Assembly: GCF_037042905.1 (NCBI RefSeq)
Contig: NC_087252.1
Span: 16,483,701-16,547,700 of the forward strand
Direction of reading: 5' to 3'
From: Lytechinus pictus
Taxonomy: Eukaryota; Echinodermata; Echinoidea; Temnopleuroida; Toxopneustidae
DNA: 64,000 nucleotides
The stretch's first letter is position 1; the number at the start of each line of letters is the position of its first letter. The translations under genes and the position numbers were made by a program. This document shows positions 1 to 12,159 of this stretch, piece after piece. The notes beneath the pieces were generated by a model that did no database searches, was not told the DNA's origin, and saw nothing but the letters and a program-made list of their open reading frames with translations.

Positions 1-415
1 TCGCTATGGTGCAACCATCATTACGGGGTTAACAATGCAAAATCCCCCAGACGGCGCTCATCGATTTTTGTCTTTATTTCATAAAAATATATGGAAAGAA
101 CTGTATCAAATAAATATACTATTCCGTTTTGTCCTAAAATGCACCCAAAAAAGAGAAAATAAACTTAAAAGGGGAAAAACAGTAACTAATTGCTTCGGCT
201 GTCGCGCAACTTCACTTCCCCGTTTTATTGGAACTTAATGCATAAACATATGGCCATTGAGTCCCTGTACAGATCGAGCTAGAACTTCGGTCTCTGTATT
301 GGTGAGTGGAGCTAATGGAGTTCAGCGGAACAACGAACATTACAGACTGGAGACCGAAGCTTTTGGTCTAATTACGTATATATGCATTAAACCACGGATG
401 GCTGGCTGGTGACCC

Positions 416-755
416 GACAATTGCTCCGCCGACATCTGCTCCGCCGACAATTGCTACGCAAAATAAGACAGTTGCTCCGCCGACAATTGCTCCGGACAAT
501 TGCTCCGCCGACAGTTGCTCCGTCGACACTTGCTCCGCCGATATGTGCTCCGTCGACACTTGCTCCGCCGATATTTGCTCCGCCGATATTTGCTCCGCCG
601 ACAATTGCTCCGATTATACGACAATTGCTCCGCGACAATTGCTCCGCCGATATTTGCTCCGCCGAAAATTGCTCCGATTATACGACAATTGCTCCGCGAC
701 AATTGCTCCGCCGATATTTGCTCCGCCGACATCTGCTCCGATTATACGACAATTA
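416..755. repeat. Left inverted-terminus array of 15-bp units
   Basis: About 20 units of GCTCCGCCGACAATT and variants (GACATCT, GACACTT, GATATTT, GATATGT after GCTCCGCC). Some units are replaced by a longer form containing GATTATAC. Because 15 is divisible by three, several frames stay open and give spurious repeat peptides; these are not genes. Confidence 0.9.
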
Positions 756-2483
756 CATGAACATCTTATTTCTCCAAGTTGGTCTATGTTAAATGATAAG
801 AAATTCATCCTGATACAAATTGTTTTGTCGTTGTTTTGTTCTTGTTATTCGTTAATGTTTTATTTATTTTATTCTCCCCCTATCATCACAGCTTTCTGCT
901 TAAAAAACAAAACAAATTGTTCTCCCTGCCGCTGCCACTTGACAAATTGTAACGGAGAAGGGGAATGACACACTCCCCATTGAAATTGTGAATCTGGATT
1001 TTTGTTCATATATTATTATCATTGGTTTCACTCCGGTCTTGAGCGGGGAGAGAATTTGGGGGAGGGGGGTGCTGGACACAATATATCTTCTGCTTTCCAG
1101 CAACTTATACACCATACATTCGCGCGGGCTCTCTCTCTCTCTCTTTCTCGTTTTGTTCTTTCACGTTGTTTATTTTTATTGGTGACCGCTTGATTTATTG
1201 TATATTTATCAGTATTATAATTATTAATATTTGTATCAATAATCTTTATTTACGTCTTCGGCCTTATCTACCCTTGCACTTTTTTTTCCTTCAATATGTT
1301 TCAAACGAAAGTATGATCATCACTGGCATACAGATGGGGGAGGGGCGTGCTAGGGGTCACGGATCCCCCCATTCTCCCTACCAATGAAAAAAAAAGAATA
1401 AAGGAAAGGAAAATAAATGTCATCCTTGTCTCGCCCCCTCCATTTTTTGTTGTTGGCTCATTACGCTACTGGTGAGTTACTATAAAACTAGACTTCGGTT
1501 GTATTTTTGTTCTATTCTGTGCAAAGCGACAATATAAATATATTATAATAAATGAATATATGTATGTATCTCTCTCATTACGTCTAAACAAATAATGTTA
1601 TTTTTAAAAGACAATAATATATATACCAGCAATAATATAGTTACAAATTCATGAAACCCAATACGCATCTCACTGAATTTATAATGCGAGCACAAAGCAC
1701 GAGCTGTTATTGACATGGAAAGGGGACATTTATACGCCTTTTTTAAATTGTAAACATGAAGCATATCTCGGGGGGGGGGGGGATATCTCGTAAAAGAAAT
1801 GAGAGCACGATGCGTTAATTTAATATTTTGGATATATTTACCAGAGTTACAATTCTATATATTTCTTTTTCTTTGTGTTATTTATTTCGACAAACTGTAA
1901 TTGAAGTATTGAAGAGTATATAGGCTGTTATGCCTGCTGATCATGATAGAATGTGGATTATTTTGCTGATTCATTAGATCTTAACTTGTGTTCTTTAAAT
2001 TGGGTAATTTGGGTACATGTTAGAAACACAGGCATTGTGCATTCAGATGCACATTGTGGAAATGAGATTCAGTATTCCTTGCAGCTAAGAAAGGTTTTGA
2101 AAATGACACTACTCTCAATTACATGTATACTGTGTCCACAGTTGCGAGTGTGTGAAAATGAAGGTGTTTGCAGTCATTAAAGTGTAGTTTTGGTTGGAAA
2201 ACGTTAATAAAACTGTCGAGAACGTACAGTCTTCATGATTTCAGTTATCTCATGTTCTGATCAGTTAATCAAATAAAAAATTATAATGACAAGAACTTGT
2301 TAAGTTTATCCTTCTATTTCAATCCCATGATAAACAGAAATCGCGATATTCAGAAATAATAAGTCATACACCTCCTTTTTTCCTCAAGCTCTCACTCACT
2401 CCCCCTCTTTCTCTCTCTCTCTATCTCTTTCCCTCCATAACCCTTTTCACAATCATTTTTGTTTGATTTCCGCATAAGCAAAA

Positions 2484-2572
2484 CGATGACGACAATGATA
2501 ATGATGGTGATGATGAAGATGCTGATAATGATGCTGATGATGATAATGGTGGTACAATGATAATGATAATAA
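2484..2572. repeat. (GAT)n-type imperfect microsatellite
   Basis: Imperfect run of GAT, AAT and GGT triplets on the plus strand. It produces histidine/isoleucine-rich artefact frames on the minus strand. Confidence 0.85.
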
Positions 2573-3118
2573 GTACATGAACACACGTTTTCTTCTCATA
2601 TATAGTTCATTCTTGGAAAATACATAGGCGGCCATATACACATAAAGGTATATCATTTATAGAAGAAAATCTTCATTGATTTTTTTTATTTTTTGAAACT
2701 ACGTGTAAAATTATATCCCCCATCAACAACAAATTGTTACTTATATTATAACATAATGAATATAATTCGACTATTGGCGGACCATATTTAGATTTAGATT
2801 AAGATTTATTCATTTTCCGTTCACAAAGCACAACAAAATCAAAGTAACAATACATAGTCAAATTTAAAGTACAATATCAATCGGTATAATGCATAAGAAT
2901 TAGAACGTATAAACAATGAGAACTAATGCGAACTAAAATAACCTTGACTAATAACTATATAAAACAGAACATATGGATTTTATTTTTGGATTATTAAAAA
3001 AAAATTTATTATCCTTTTTCTATCAGTGAAGAAAACAATCATGATCAACATAAAACAAAAAAGCAACTCACTATTATATACAGTATTATCATAATCTAAA
3101 AACCTACGGTGTGTATGA

Positions 3119-3232
3119 CATGATGTGGATGTGGAGACCAGACTGAGAGCACTGTGTACGAGAGGATATGGAAACCAGAGTGGAGGGCTGTGCCGAGAAG
3201 GTGACACGACATGTAGCCTTTCACAAGTTGGT
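3119..3232 (+). other. Short cysteine-containing open stretch, possible captured exon
   Basis: The plus-strand frame reads on from DVDVETRLRALC through GYGNQSGGLCREGDTTC to SLSQ. It has three cysteines, many polar and glycine residues, and no stop, in otherwise AT-rich DNA. It might be a relic of an extracellular-domain exon carried inside the foldback element. No family is recognised, the left splice site is weak, and it may be chance. Confidence 0.2.
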
Positions 3233-3570
3233 ATTTTCTTGAATATTAATTTTTACTTACTGAATGTCTTGGTCATGTTTGTATGGCACAAAATTTGCCG
3301 ACAGTAAACATTTTGCGTGACTACAGTACAGGTTTTTGACAAAATAAGGTGGGGTATACCGTTGGATTTCACCTGGAGCAAATGTCTCCACTTCGGAGCA
3401 TATTTCGCCAGTCTGAGCGATTTTGACGCTAAGAATGGGGTATGTCTAATTTGTTTCTACTGTTATAACATGGAGCTATATGGTCATAATAATTACATGA
3501 AAACGCGTTTTTTTTTTCATTTTAATCGCCAGGCACGTAATAAAACTTACACAAATAATCCCCCCCCCCC

Positions 3571-4967
3571 CAACCGCGTAGCCAGGATTTTATTTTGGAG
3601 GGGACGGTACATGCACGCGAAGCGTGCCAACGCTTTCGGTGTTTCATGAATTAAAATGAAAAGGAGCCGTCTCTCTTGTCTCTAGTACCTATATCAGCTA
3701 GCTCCAATTCAGTTGACTATATTTTGATTTTGAACCTTTTTTTCAAAAGTGATTGTGAACGCACAAAAAAGGGATAAAATGGAAGAAATTAAAATAATAA
3801 TTACCCCGCGCGAGGCGCGGAAGCTAAAGCATTTTATCAAGTTTTTTTTCAAATAAAAAAGGGTCCCAAGATAAGGGTTCTCTAAGTTAAAATGAATGCG
3901 TCCCTTAGAAAGATCAGATTTGATTACAAACAATTATATCTTTAACTCGCAAAACAGAGGAGGAGAAGGGTATATGCCGGGAGGAAAATAATCCTCCCCG
4001 CCCTGAGCAATGAAACTGAAATTTCAAAGGGCGGACGTTTCATCAAATGCAGATATCTCTAATACCTCATCGGCTCTAATTCAATTGATTTTCTAAGATT
4101 ATTGAACTTCATTACGAGGAAAATAGTGCGCAAAAAGTTGAAACTTCTGTGATTTATTTAAATTATATAAAAAAAGATGATTTCTTTGACTATTGTCCTG
4201 AAGCGCTTCATTTTGAATGATAAAGAAACTTAGGTGTCATTAAAAATTTCAAACTGAGGGCGCAAAACAGGACAGGAGATGAATGTGCAGGGAAATGAAG
4301 TTTAATAGAATTTGATAAAAAAATATTGTACTTTTTTTTATTTAATACGACACGAATTGTATACTTTCCTCTTTTTAAATAGGTACCTGTTTGCCCCCAA
4401 ATTATGGTTGTTTAGTAATGAGCTGAAAAGCGGGAGAAGTTGCCTATATGGAGGTGACGGCAGAAATTGATATAAAGATTTTACCCGCCCGGAGTCGACC
4501 CCACCAGAAGTTGCCCGATCAATAAAAAAAAAGATTACTTCATATACTTCAGACTAACCTTACTCTAATTCCATGGAGCTATAAAACATGTCTAATTCCA
4601 CGCCCTAATGTATACATTTGAACTTTAACTGGCAAAAAACACACATAGCTGAGGTGTAAAAACAGGGTTAGAGAAAGGGTGAGGGGATACAAAGGAGAAC
4701 TGCAATATTGTCATCTAACCGCGCGCAGCGCGGAAGCAAAATTCATATAAATTTAGAGCAAGAGTGAAAGAGTTTCTCTTTTGAGAAAAAATAAAGAATA
4801 AAAAGAAAAACCCACAAAGCTACCTTTCTTCCCTTTCCTCCCTTCGCTTTTCCTTTTCTCCTCTCTTTTTTCCCTTCTTTTTTTTCTTTTTGGGGACGTT
4901 TTTTTTTTTTTTTTTTTTTTTTTTTTTGGGGGGGGGGGGGCGACCGCCCTCCCTGGCTACGCGCCTG
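3571..4967. mobile_element. Degenerate hAT-like element inside the foldback element
   Basis: The left end reads CAACCGCGTAGCCAGG. The right end, read inward, is CAGGCGCGTAGCCAGG; the two match at most positions. Both ends sit against C-runs (3563-3570 and 4968-4975), so an 8-bp duplication of CCCCCCCC with one mismatch is possible but cannot be proven in a homopolymer. GC-rich words such as GCGCGAGGCGCGGAAGC recur internally near 3808 and 4722. No coding sequence seen. Confidence 0.5.
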
Positions 4968-5053
4968 CCCCCCCACCATGAATAAGCATTAAGAATATCT
5001 ATCCCTCCTTTGTGCTTACCCCTTTTTTTATATTTCTTTCTATATGCATGTAT

Positions 5054-5203
5054 CAGGGGCCGCGGAGCCGGGGGCTTTAGCCCCCCAATTTTCCAAAGCC
5101 GTGTACAAAAAACGTAAGAATGACCATATGATTGTGATTTTTAGCATGGACAGCCCCCACTTTTGACTCAGCCCTCACTTTGAAAACCGTTCCGCGGCCC
5201 CTG
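5054..5203. mobile_element. Short hAT-like MITE
   Basis: Inverted ends CAGGGGCCGCGGA and TCCGCGGCCCCTG bound 150 bp. Flanks share TGTAT but not a full 8-bp duplication. A related fragment with GGCTTTGAAAACCG lies near 61014. Confidence 0.6.
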
Positions 5204-5351
5204 TGTATGACATTTAATATATCATGCAAGCATAGTTTAAGTTTACTTTGTAGATTCATGGAGCTATGCTCCATGGTAAATTGACGCCTTCAGCCTGTGC
5301 TAAAATTGTTATGCGTATGAAAGTACCAATAAAAAAAAAAAATAATAAATT

Positions 5352-5751
5352 ATTGTCGCATTATCGGAGCAATTTACGGCGGAGCAGATGTCGGCGGAGC
5401 AATTATCGGCGGAGTAATTGTCGTATAATCGGAGCAATTTTCGGCGGAGCAAATATCGGCGGAGCAATTGTCGTATAATCGGAGCAGATGTCGGCGGAGC
5501 AATTATCGGCGGAGCAATTGTCGGCGGAGCAATTTACGGCGGAGAAGATGTCGGCGGAGCAGATGTCGGCGGAGCAAATATCGGCGGAGCAAATATCGGC
5601 GGAGCAAGTGTCGACGGAGCACATATCGGCGGAGCAAGTGTCGACGGAGCAACTGTCGGCGGAGCAACTGTCCGGAGCAATTGTCGGCGGAGCAGTTGTC
5701 GTATTTTGCGTAGCAATTGTCGGCGGAGCAAATGTCGGCGGAGCAATTGTC
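5352..5751. repeat. Right inverted-terminus array of 15-bp units
   Basis: Same unit family as the left array, read on the opposite strand (GGAGCAATTGTCGGC and variants). The outer 50 bp, including the irregular GTAGCAATTG and TTTTGCG interruption, match the left array in inverted order. The two arrays therefore descend from the same terminus rather than from independent satellite expansion. Confidence 0.9.
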
Positions 5752-5767
5752 ATGGAACCGGCTGGCT

Positions 5768-6072
5768 ATGCATACCGCTGAATAAAATACTTTCGGACGA
5801 GCTGCAGACTGGCACTGTAACGTGGGATCTAACTCGGCTGGACTCACGTTACCTTGCTCCATGCTACCGATGCACGCCGTGTCCGACCGTGGCCGGGTCC
5901 CGCCTTGGGGCCATTGCATGCAGGCATACATGTCCGTACATGGGAATGACGATGTAATATCGATGTGGCAGATATGGCAAGTTCCGACTCGGAGTCCTCG
6001 TATAAAAACAGTAGAAGTCTGGATGTATTCTAGGATAGTTGAGCCACATGGCTGATTTGCTTGTTTGTTATG
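5768..6072. other. Intergenic, no feature seen
   Basis: Short region of more balanced composition between the foldback element and the next transposon. No reading frame, RNA or repeat recognised. Confidence 0.5.
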
Positions 6073-6076
6073 TTAA

Positions 6077-7011
6077 GGACGTTCCACAGTTAAAGTGAAA
6101 TCCATGTCATTTTCACCAAACTTTGCACATAGATACTTTAGAACCTTAATATTCGAAATATGTAAAAATTAACATAGGTCCATGTGCTTGATTTTTTGCT
6201 ATAGAGCTTCAAAGTTCACCTAAATTGATGTTCTTAAAAATTGCGCATTCAAAAGAATTTGGCATTTTTAGACCGCCCAAGATTACTACAATGAGTTTAA
6301 ACCTTTATTACTCAGTCAAAATACATGAAAAAGTCATCAAATTTCGCAAGAGAGTTAATAATTGTACCGTTAGAATGGAGAATTTATCTATAGTGCTATT
6401 TGTTTGCAATTTTAAGTTTAACAGCACTGCCAGTTCTTAAAAATGGCGTAAAAGATAACAAAATCCCAATCTAAAAAATGTGAAATTTCAGTAACAAACT
6501 ACAAACGTACAATAAATGCTGCACTTTATTCAAAATCCATGTCATTTTCACCAAAATTTGCAGAGTTGTAAAGGAAGGTATACCTAAGTGGTACACACAT
6601 TAAAAAATAGGGGTTCATGTGCTTGTTTTTAAACTATCAGCATTTTTATTAGAGCAAATGTGCTTTTTAAAACACAAAAAATGCGCCGAATACTTTGTAT
6701 CTATGTGAAGAAAAAATCAAAACCACTCTACCATTTATTCAAACTCGGGGTAATATTCGTGATTCTTGGCAGCACTGCAGAGTAAAGTATTTTGAAATTG
6801 TAGAGAATTTTTGTTTAATCGTCCATGGAATAATTCCACTTTTTAGCTTCATGAAATAACACATCGGATCTGCAGTTAAAGTGCAGAAGATGAGAAAAAT
6901 CAGCTCCTACCCGCAGCTAATTAATCACCTGTTCATCCATTGTGACGTCAGCGCGCAGAGTGTAAACTATGCGCAGATCATAATGCGCATAAACATAACT
7001 GTGGAACGTCC
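6077..7011. mobile_element. TTAA-flanked non-autonomous DNA transposon
   Basis: Inverted ends GGACGTTCCACAGTTA and TAACTGTGGAACGTCC are perfect. They are flanked by TTAA at 6073-6076 and 7012-7015, the target duplication used by piggyBac and Kolobok transposons. A segment containing CCATGTCATTTTCACCAAA occurs twice inside (near 6102 and 6537), so the interior is partly duplicated. No transposase frame. Confidence 0.8.
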
Positions 7012-7167
7012 TTAAGCAGTAGGCGAGTGCCTTTTATTTAAGGCACTTGCCGGCTTAAAACGAAACTAGAATTTGAATTTTATTTTATTTTCCCAGCGTG
7101 TTTGTCCCATTGAAGACACCGTTAGAAAAAAAAATCGCATCAAAATAAAACGCCAAAAATCCAAAAC

Positions 7168-7230
7168 CCGAGTGATTTCGAACGCGACCCGAGTGATTTA
7201 GAACGCGAACGCGACCCGAGTGATTATAAC
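7168..7230. repeat. Small tandem repeat, CGACCCGAGTGATT units
   Basis: Three near-copies of an ACGCGACCCGAGTGATT-like unit immediately before the large inverted repeat at 7241. Confidence 0.7.
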
Positions 7231-7240
7231 AAGCCTAATC

Positions 7241-7868
7241 AACTGTGCAAATCGACAGGAATTTGAGGTCTTCAGCGTGTATCTTCTAAATGGGATTGCA
7301 TTAAAAGTCTATCCTGTGTAGAATCTTATGCTGATTCCAAATATATTAGTCTCAATGAACTACCAATAATCGGTGAAGAGTGTTGATAAATGTGATGAAA
7401 TCCTTTACATCGAGTATTCATAACGTTGTTTGACCATGCACTGTGGTCATTTTCATGATTTTAGCCACCTTGACCACAATGTAGCTATAAATGGAAACTT
7501 CACATATATGGGGAGGCAAATTCAGGAATGAGACATTTTAGCATAATTCAATGTTAGGACATATTTCTAAACTTTATGAAGTAGATAAATTCCTTTATGA
7601 GCTAGTGCTCATTTTGGTCACTTTTGGTCCCAACAATGACCAATAACATTTGAATGCATCAAATCGGATTCAAATGTTGTTGTCGCTCTTTATTGATAAT
7701 AAGATGTATTATAATCAATCATAATAAGTGACAAAATACTTATTGATTTCAATATAACATTACTAATAGTAAATAACCGCAGTGCGTGGTCAAACAACCT
7801 TATGTATACTCGATGTAAAGGATTTCATCACATTTATCAACACTCTTCACCGATTATTGGTAGTTCAT
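7241..7868. repeat. Nested inverted-repeat arms
   Basis: Two independent long inverted matches start here. Bases 7241-7358 are nearly identical to the reverse complement of 9526-9644 (about 118 bp). Bases 7354-7442 match the reverse complement of 7780-7868 over 89 bp with only a few differences. This is probably the folded end of the repeat family that continues to 10.5 kb. No coding sequence. Confidence 0.8.
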
Positions 7869-8104
7869 GCTGATAATGACACTGACCAACATTTAAGCAT
7901 TTTTTTTCATCAAAGTATGAGTGGTCACTGGTCACTGAGTAAAAAGTGGTCAAAAGGACCACAGGGTCCAATAGTTAGGCCAATAACACTGGACTATATG
8001 AAATCATTGTATTGATTTTCACCCAAAAGCTTTCAAACTTTCTCCATTTAACAATAACTGATGCTAATATTAACGCAATCCTGAATCCATCCTCATCATG
8101 TTCG

Positions 8105-10130
8105 CTATAGGGTGAATTAACATACACATTGGGCAGGGGTCAAACCCGGGGTCAAGGTGGACAAAATGACCAAGGTAGTAAAAATACTTTGGGGATGCTC
8201 AATTTCAAGGGTTCATACACCAGTGTTATGTGTCACAGCATACCCTTGTAATGATTCTGGTAACATTCGAAGTATTATTGGATAAATTATGTTATTAGTC
8301 ATTTTGGGGCCAAAAAGAAGCCAAAATAACCAAAAGATTTTAAATACGGTCAATAAGACTGATTTATTTTTAATAACCATAAGATTCTACACAAGATAGA
8401 CCTTAAATGCATTCCCATATTATAAGGGAAAAAAATAATACACACTTAAGACCTCAAATTCCTGCCTATTTGAACAGTTTATTATGCAAAACTGCGCGAA
8501 TGGTCAGTAATGTCTAAAGTCCTCAAAATGACCCTCATAGTTCAAAACTGATGGGATAAGAGGTCAAAATACTCAGCTTTTGAGATGTTCAATTCAAAGA
8601 ATTAATACACCAATATTTGGTGTCACAGCACACCCTTCTAACGATTCTGGTAACATTCGAAGTATTTTTGGATAAATTAAACTGATGTTCATTTTGAGGA
8701 CCATAAGTGGCCAAAATCACCATAAGCTGTTAAATAGGGTCATTTACAGTGATACATTTGGAATCAGCATAAAATTCTACACAAAATGGACCTTTGAATG
8801 CATTCCCATTTAATAAGGGAAGAAGATAAAACACGCTGGAGACCTTAAGTTCTTACGTATTTGCACAGTACATGAATGTAAAACTGTGCGACTGGTCAGT
8901 TATGTCTAAAGTGCCCAAAATGGCCCTCATAGGTCAAAACTGATGGAATAAGTTACATGAGGTCAAAATACTCTCATGATGTTCAATTTAAAGATATAAT
9001 AAACCAATGCTTGGTGTCACAGCACACCCTTGTAACGATTCTGGTAACATTCGACATATATTTTGATAAATTGAACTGATGTTATTGGTCATTTTGAGGG
9101 CCATAAGTGGCCAAAATGACCATAATCTTTTGAATAGGGTCATTAAGAGTGATATATTTGGAATCAGCATAAAATTATACACAGGATAGACTTTTAAATG
9201 CAATCCCATTTAGAAGATACATGCTGAAGACCTCAAATTCCTGTCGATTTGCACAGTTTATTATGCAGACTTGCGCGAATGGTCAGTTATGTCTAAAGTA
9301 CCCAAAATGACCTTCATAGGTCAAAACTGATGGAATAAGTAACATGAAGTCAAAATAATTTTGAGATGTTCAATTTAAGGATTAATACACCAATGTTAAG
9401 TGTCACAGCACACCCTTGTAACGATTCTGGTAACATTCGAAGTATTTTTGGATAAATTTAATTTGTATTATTGGTCATTTTGAGGGACATAAATGAGCAA
9501 AATGACCACAAGCTTTTAAATAGGGTCATTGAGACTAATATATTTGGAATCAGCATAACATTCTACACAGGATAGACTTTTAAATGCAATCCCATTTAGA
9601 AGATACATGCTGAAGACCTCAAATTCCTGTCGATTTGCACAGTTTATTATGCAGACTTGCGCGAATGGTCAGTTATGTCTAAAGTACCCAAAATGACCTT
9701 CATAGGTCAAAACTGATGGAATAAGTAACATGAAGTCAAAATAATTTTGAGATGTTCAATTTAAGGATTAATACACCAATGTTAAGTGTCACAGCACACC
9801 CTTGTAACGATTCTGGTAACATTCGAAGTATTTTTGGATAAATTTAACTTGTATTATTGGTCATTTTGAGGGACATAAATGACCAAAATGACCACAAGCT
9901 TTTAAATAGGATCATTAGGACTGATATATTTGGAATCAGCATAAAATTCTTCACAGGATAGACCTTTAAATGCATTACCATTAAGAAGATACATGCTGAA
10001 GACCTCAAATTGCTATCGATTTGCACAGTTTATAATGCATAACTGCGCGAATGGTCAGTTTATGTCTGAAGTACCCAAAATGACCGTCATAGGGCAAAAC
10101 TGACAGAATAAATTATATGAGGTTGATTGT
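8105..10130. repeat. Tandem satellite, unit about 390 bp
   Basis: The anchor GTGTCACAGCA recurs at 8230, 8620, 9014, 9400 and 9786, with spacings of 390, 394, 386 and 386 bp. It is followed each time by TAACGATTCTGGTAACATTC. The last two units are almost identical. All units contain repeated GGTCATTTTG and CCAAAATGACC words. Degenerate related sequence continues to about 10520. Confidence 0.9.
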
Positions 10131-10519
10131 TATGATCCAGCGCACATTTTAAAAATAAATGTGGATTTCTAAAGACATCCAATCTTTGTTCTGATCAATG
10201 TTTGTAACACATTTCGGACAAGAAAATCATGAAAATTGTCATTTTTGGTCAAAACATGGCCAAAATGACCACTTCTAGTATGATTTGGAAAATGAAACCA
10301 CTTTATTTGGAATTTGGGTGCATTTTTGCTCAGGATAGACCCTTTTAATTGGATGTGGTTACAAAAGCATTCTGTTAAGGGACCATTTTCCAAAGAGTGG
10401 TCAAATTGGTCATTTTTGGTCAATAATTGGCCAAAATGGCAAAATGTCGTGAGTACGGTCAATAAGACTGACATTTTTTGAATCAGCACACAATTTCACC
10501 CCGGATAAGCCTGTCAAAC

Positions 10520-12159
10520 CTTCCCCACCAAAAATTCTGAATAAAGCCCCCTATCTCCTAGACTAATATGGGCATAACTCCTTAATTTCCCCATGGATTT
10601 ATGTCGATGTAACCGTCATCACAATAACTCGTGAGTCATAAAATTACTTTTTATTGATAATATTTAAAAATGATTTACGCATTGGTCCAGTTAATTGATG
10701 AATCTATAAGTTATATGATATAGATTTCCAATGTTGGCAACCATCAGATCATTTTAATTACTTTCTTAAGTGCAAATCAATGTAGAAAAGTTTGTTGACA
10801 GCAAAATTTGCATATCAAAAACGCGCATGCAGTTGTACAATTTTGTAATGTACAGGAGGCCTAATGGGGGAAATTATGTTTACAGTATTGCCTTGCAAAT
10901 AACATGATAAACAAATTACAATGCGTGTTTAACGCAACATAAAAGAGTTTCTCTTTGATTTTCTGGAAAATCTAGATTTGACCCCCCCCCCCCCCCCCGG
11001 CTGAAATAATATACTGATCGGCTGAAATACTCTGTTGACATATCGCTGGTGTTTAATCCTTTGATTTGACAAATTATGTGAACAAATCAAGGATCGAATA
11101 ATAATTAAGGTATGGAAGAAGGAGGAGAGGAGAAGAAACAGAGCGGGAGTGAGTTATAATTATAATTTGTACTATACTACAAAGAATATTATTACTACAA
11201 CTGAGTGTATAAAACCAATTGATAACAAATATCCTGAGATACATCTATTGCAATATTAATAAAACTTAAAATAAAAAAGTTTTGCAAAATTGTGAGTACA
11301 AAAACCAAAAACATATTAAGCAATAATAGGCCTATTGTAAAACTGACAAATACTTGGAATAAGATAATACAATTATTGTTGGCTGTTGAGTGATCCTAAT
11401 TTTAACCTCAAGTGATACCTGTCAGGGAGGGGTCCAGTCGAGCCCCCTGTACTTGTATACTTTTATTTTGATTGTGAATTTTCTTCCGGGTGCGTATGTC
11501 ACTTTAATTACACCCCACCCCCTAAAAAGCGAATAAAATAAACCGATTCTAACTTAAATAGAAGGGTATTAAAAGCAACAATTTTTGAACAATTTCATTT
11601 TCGGTGCGATATAGGCCTGCAGATTTAGGGAATTTATCATGTTCCTATGAGAAAAAAAATTAACAAGTGCACTGAAAACCCAATATTGTTTTACCATTGA
11701 TGGTGTAACGGGAGGCTCACCATGATGTAAAATTAATAAGATGCCCTTTAAATACTCTATACTTGCTAATAAAATAGTAATCAAAGATCAAAACACTTAT
11801 ACAAATTATTGTACATTTAAAACAAACTTGTATATACTTCATACAAATTAATGCAAGTTTCATGCATGCAGTTGGTCATTTATGCTCAATTTTTGTAGGC
11901 CTACTGGTTTTTTTACGATATAAGAATATTCATCTGTAAAATTGTAGGGCCTATCCGATATATATTACTTTGTATTATGTTTGAATGAAAAAAAAAATGA
12001 ATTGAGGTGAAGTGAAACGAATAGAGTTGAAATGAATTAAATTTACAAAATTATATCCATCATAAGAAAATTGGTCATGAGAACACGGAATCATGTGGAC
12101 GAAGGAATGTGCCAAAGGATGATGTATCATTAAAGCCAAAGATAGGGAAGTCCGGAGAA
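10520..12159. other. AT-rich intergenic DNA
   Basis: No gene, RNA or bounded element recognised. Contains a C-run at 10981-10998. Confidence 0.5.

Larger units (their letters stand above)
756..3570. other. Interior of foldback element, no clear gene
   Basis: AT-rich sequence with a CT-rich run near 1130-1150, a G-run at 1770-1782 and a triplet microsatellite at 2484-2572. A possible degraded hAT copy lies at about 1331-1480: a CACTGGCATACAG-like start and an ATTACGCTACTG-like end, without a visible target duplication. No transposase-like reading frame was found. Confidence 0.5.
408..5759. mobile_element. Foldback (TU-like) DNA transposon, 5.35 kb
   Basis: Two arrays of a 15-bp unit in opposite orientation (416-755 and 5352-5751) form long inverted termini. 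The outermost bases are GGTGACCC on the left and, read inward from the right, GGTTCCAT. Both lead into GACAATTGCTCC. An identical 8-bp sequence, GGCTGGCT, lies immediately outside both ends (400-407 and 5760-5767), as expected for a target-site duplication. Sea urchin TU foldback elements are known for inverted termini built of short direct repeats and an 8-bp duplication, so this is probably a TU-family member (assignment from memory). The interior encodes no recognisable transposase and has collected other insertions (3571-4967, 5054-5203), so the copy is non-autonomous. Confidence 0.75.

Noticed and set aside
416..755. CRISPR-like array of regularly spaced short repeats
   Set aside because: Units are contiguous 15-mers without unique spacers, are mirrored at 5352-5751 and are bounded by a transposon target duplication. 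The genome is eukaryotic.
368..968. Long repetitive open frames over the 15-bp arrays
   Set aside because: They arise because the unit length is a multiple of three; several frames on both strands are open at once.
1953..2180. EGF-like domain gene (VCENEGVC)
   Set aside because: Only two cysteines are correctly spaced, a stop follows at once, and no further EGF cysteines occur in frame. Kept only as a weak observation.
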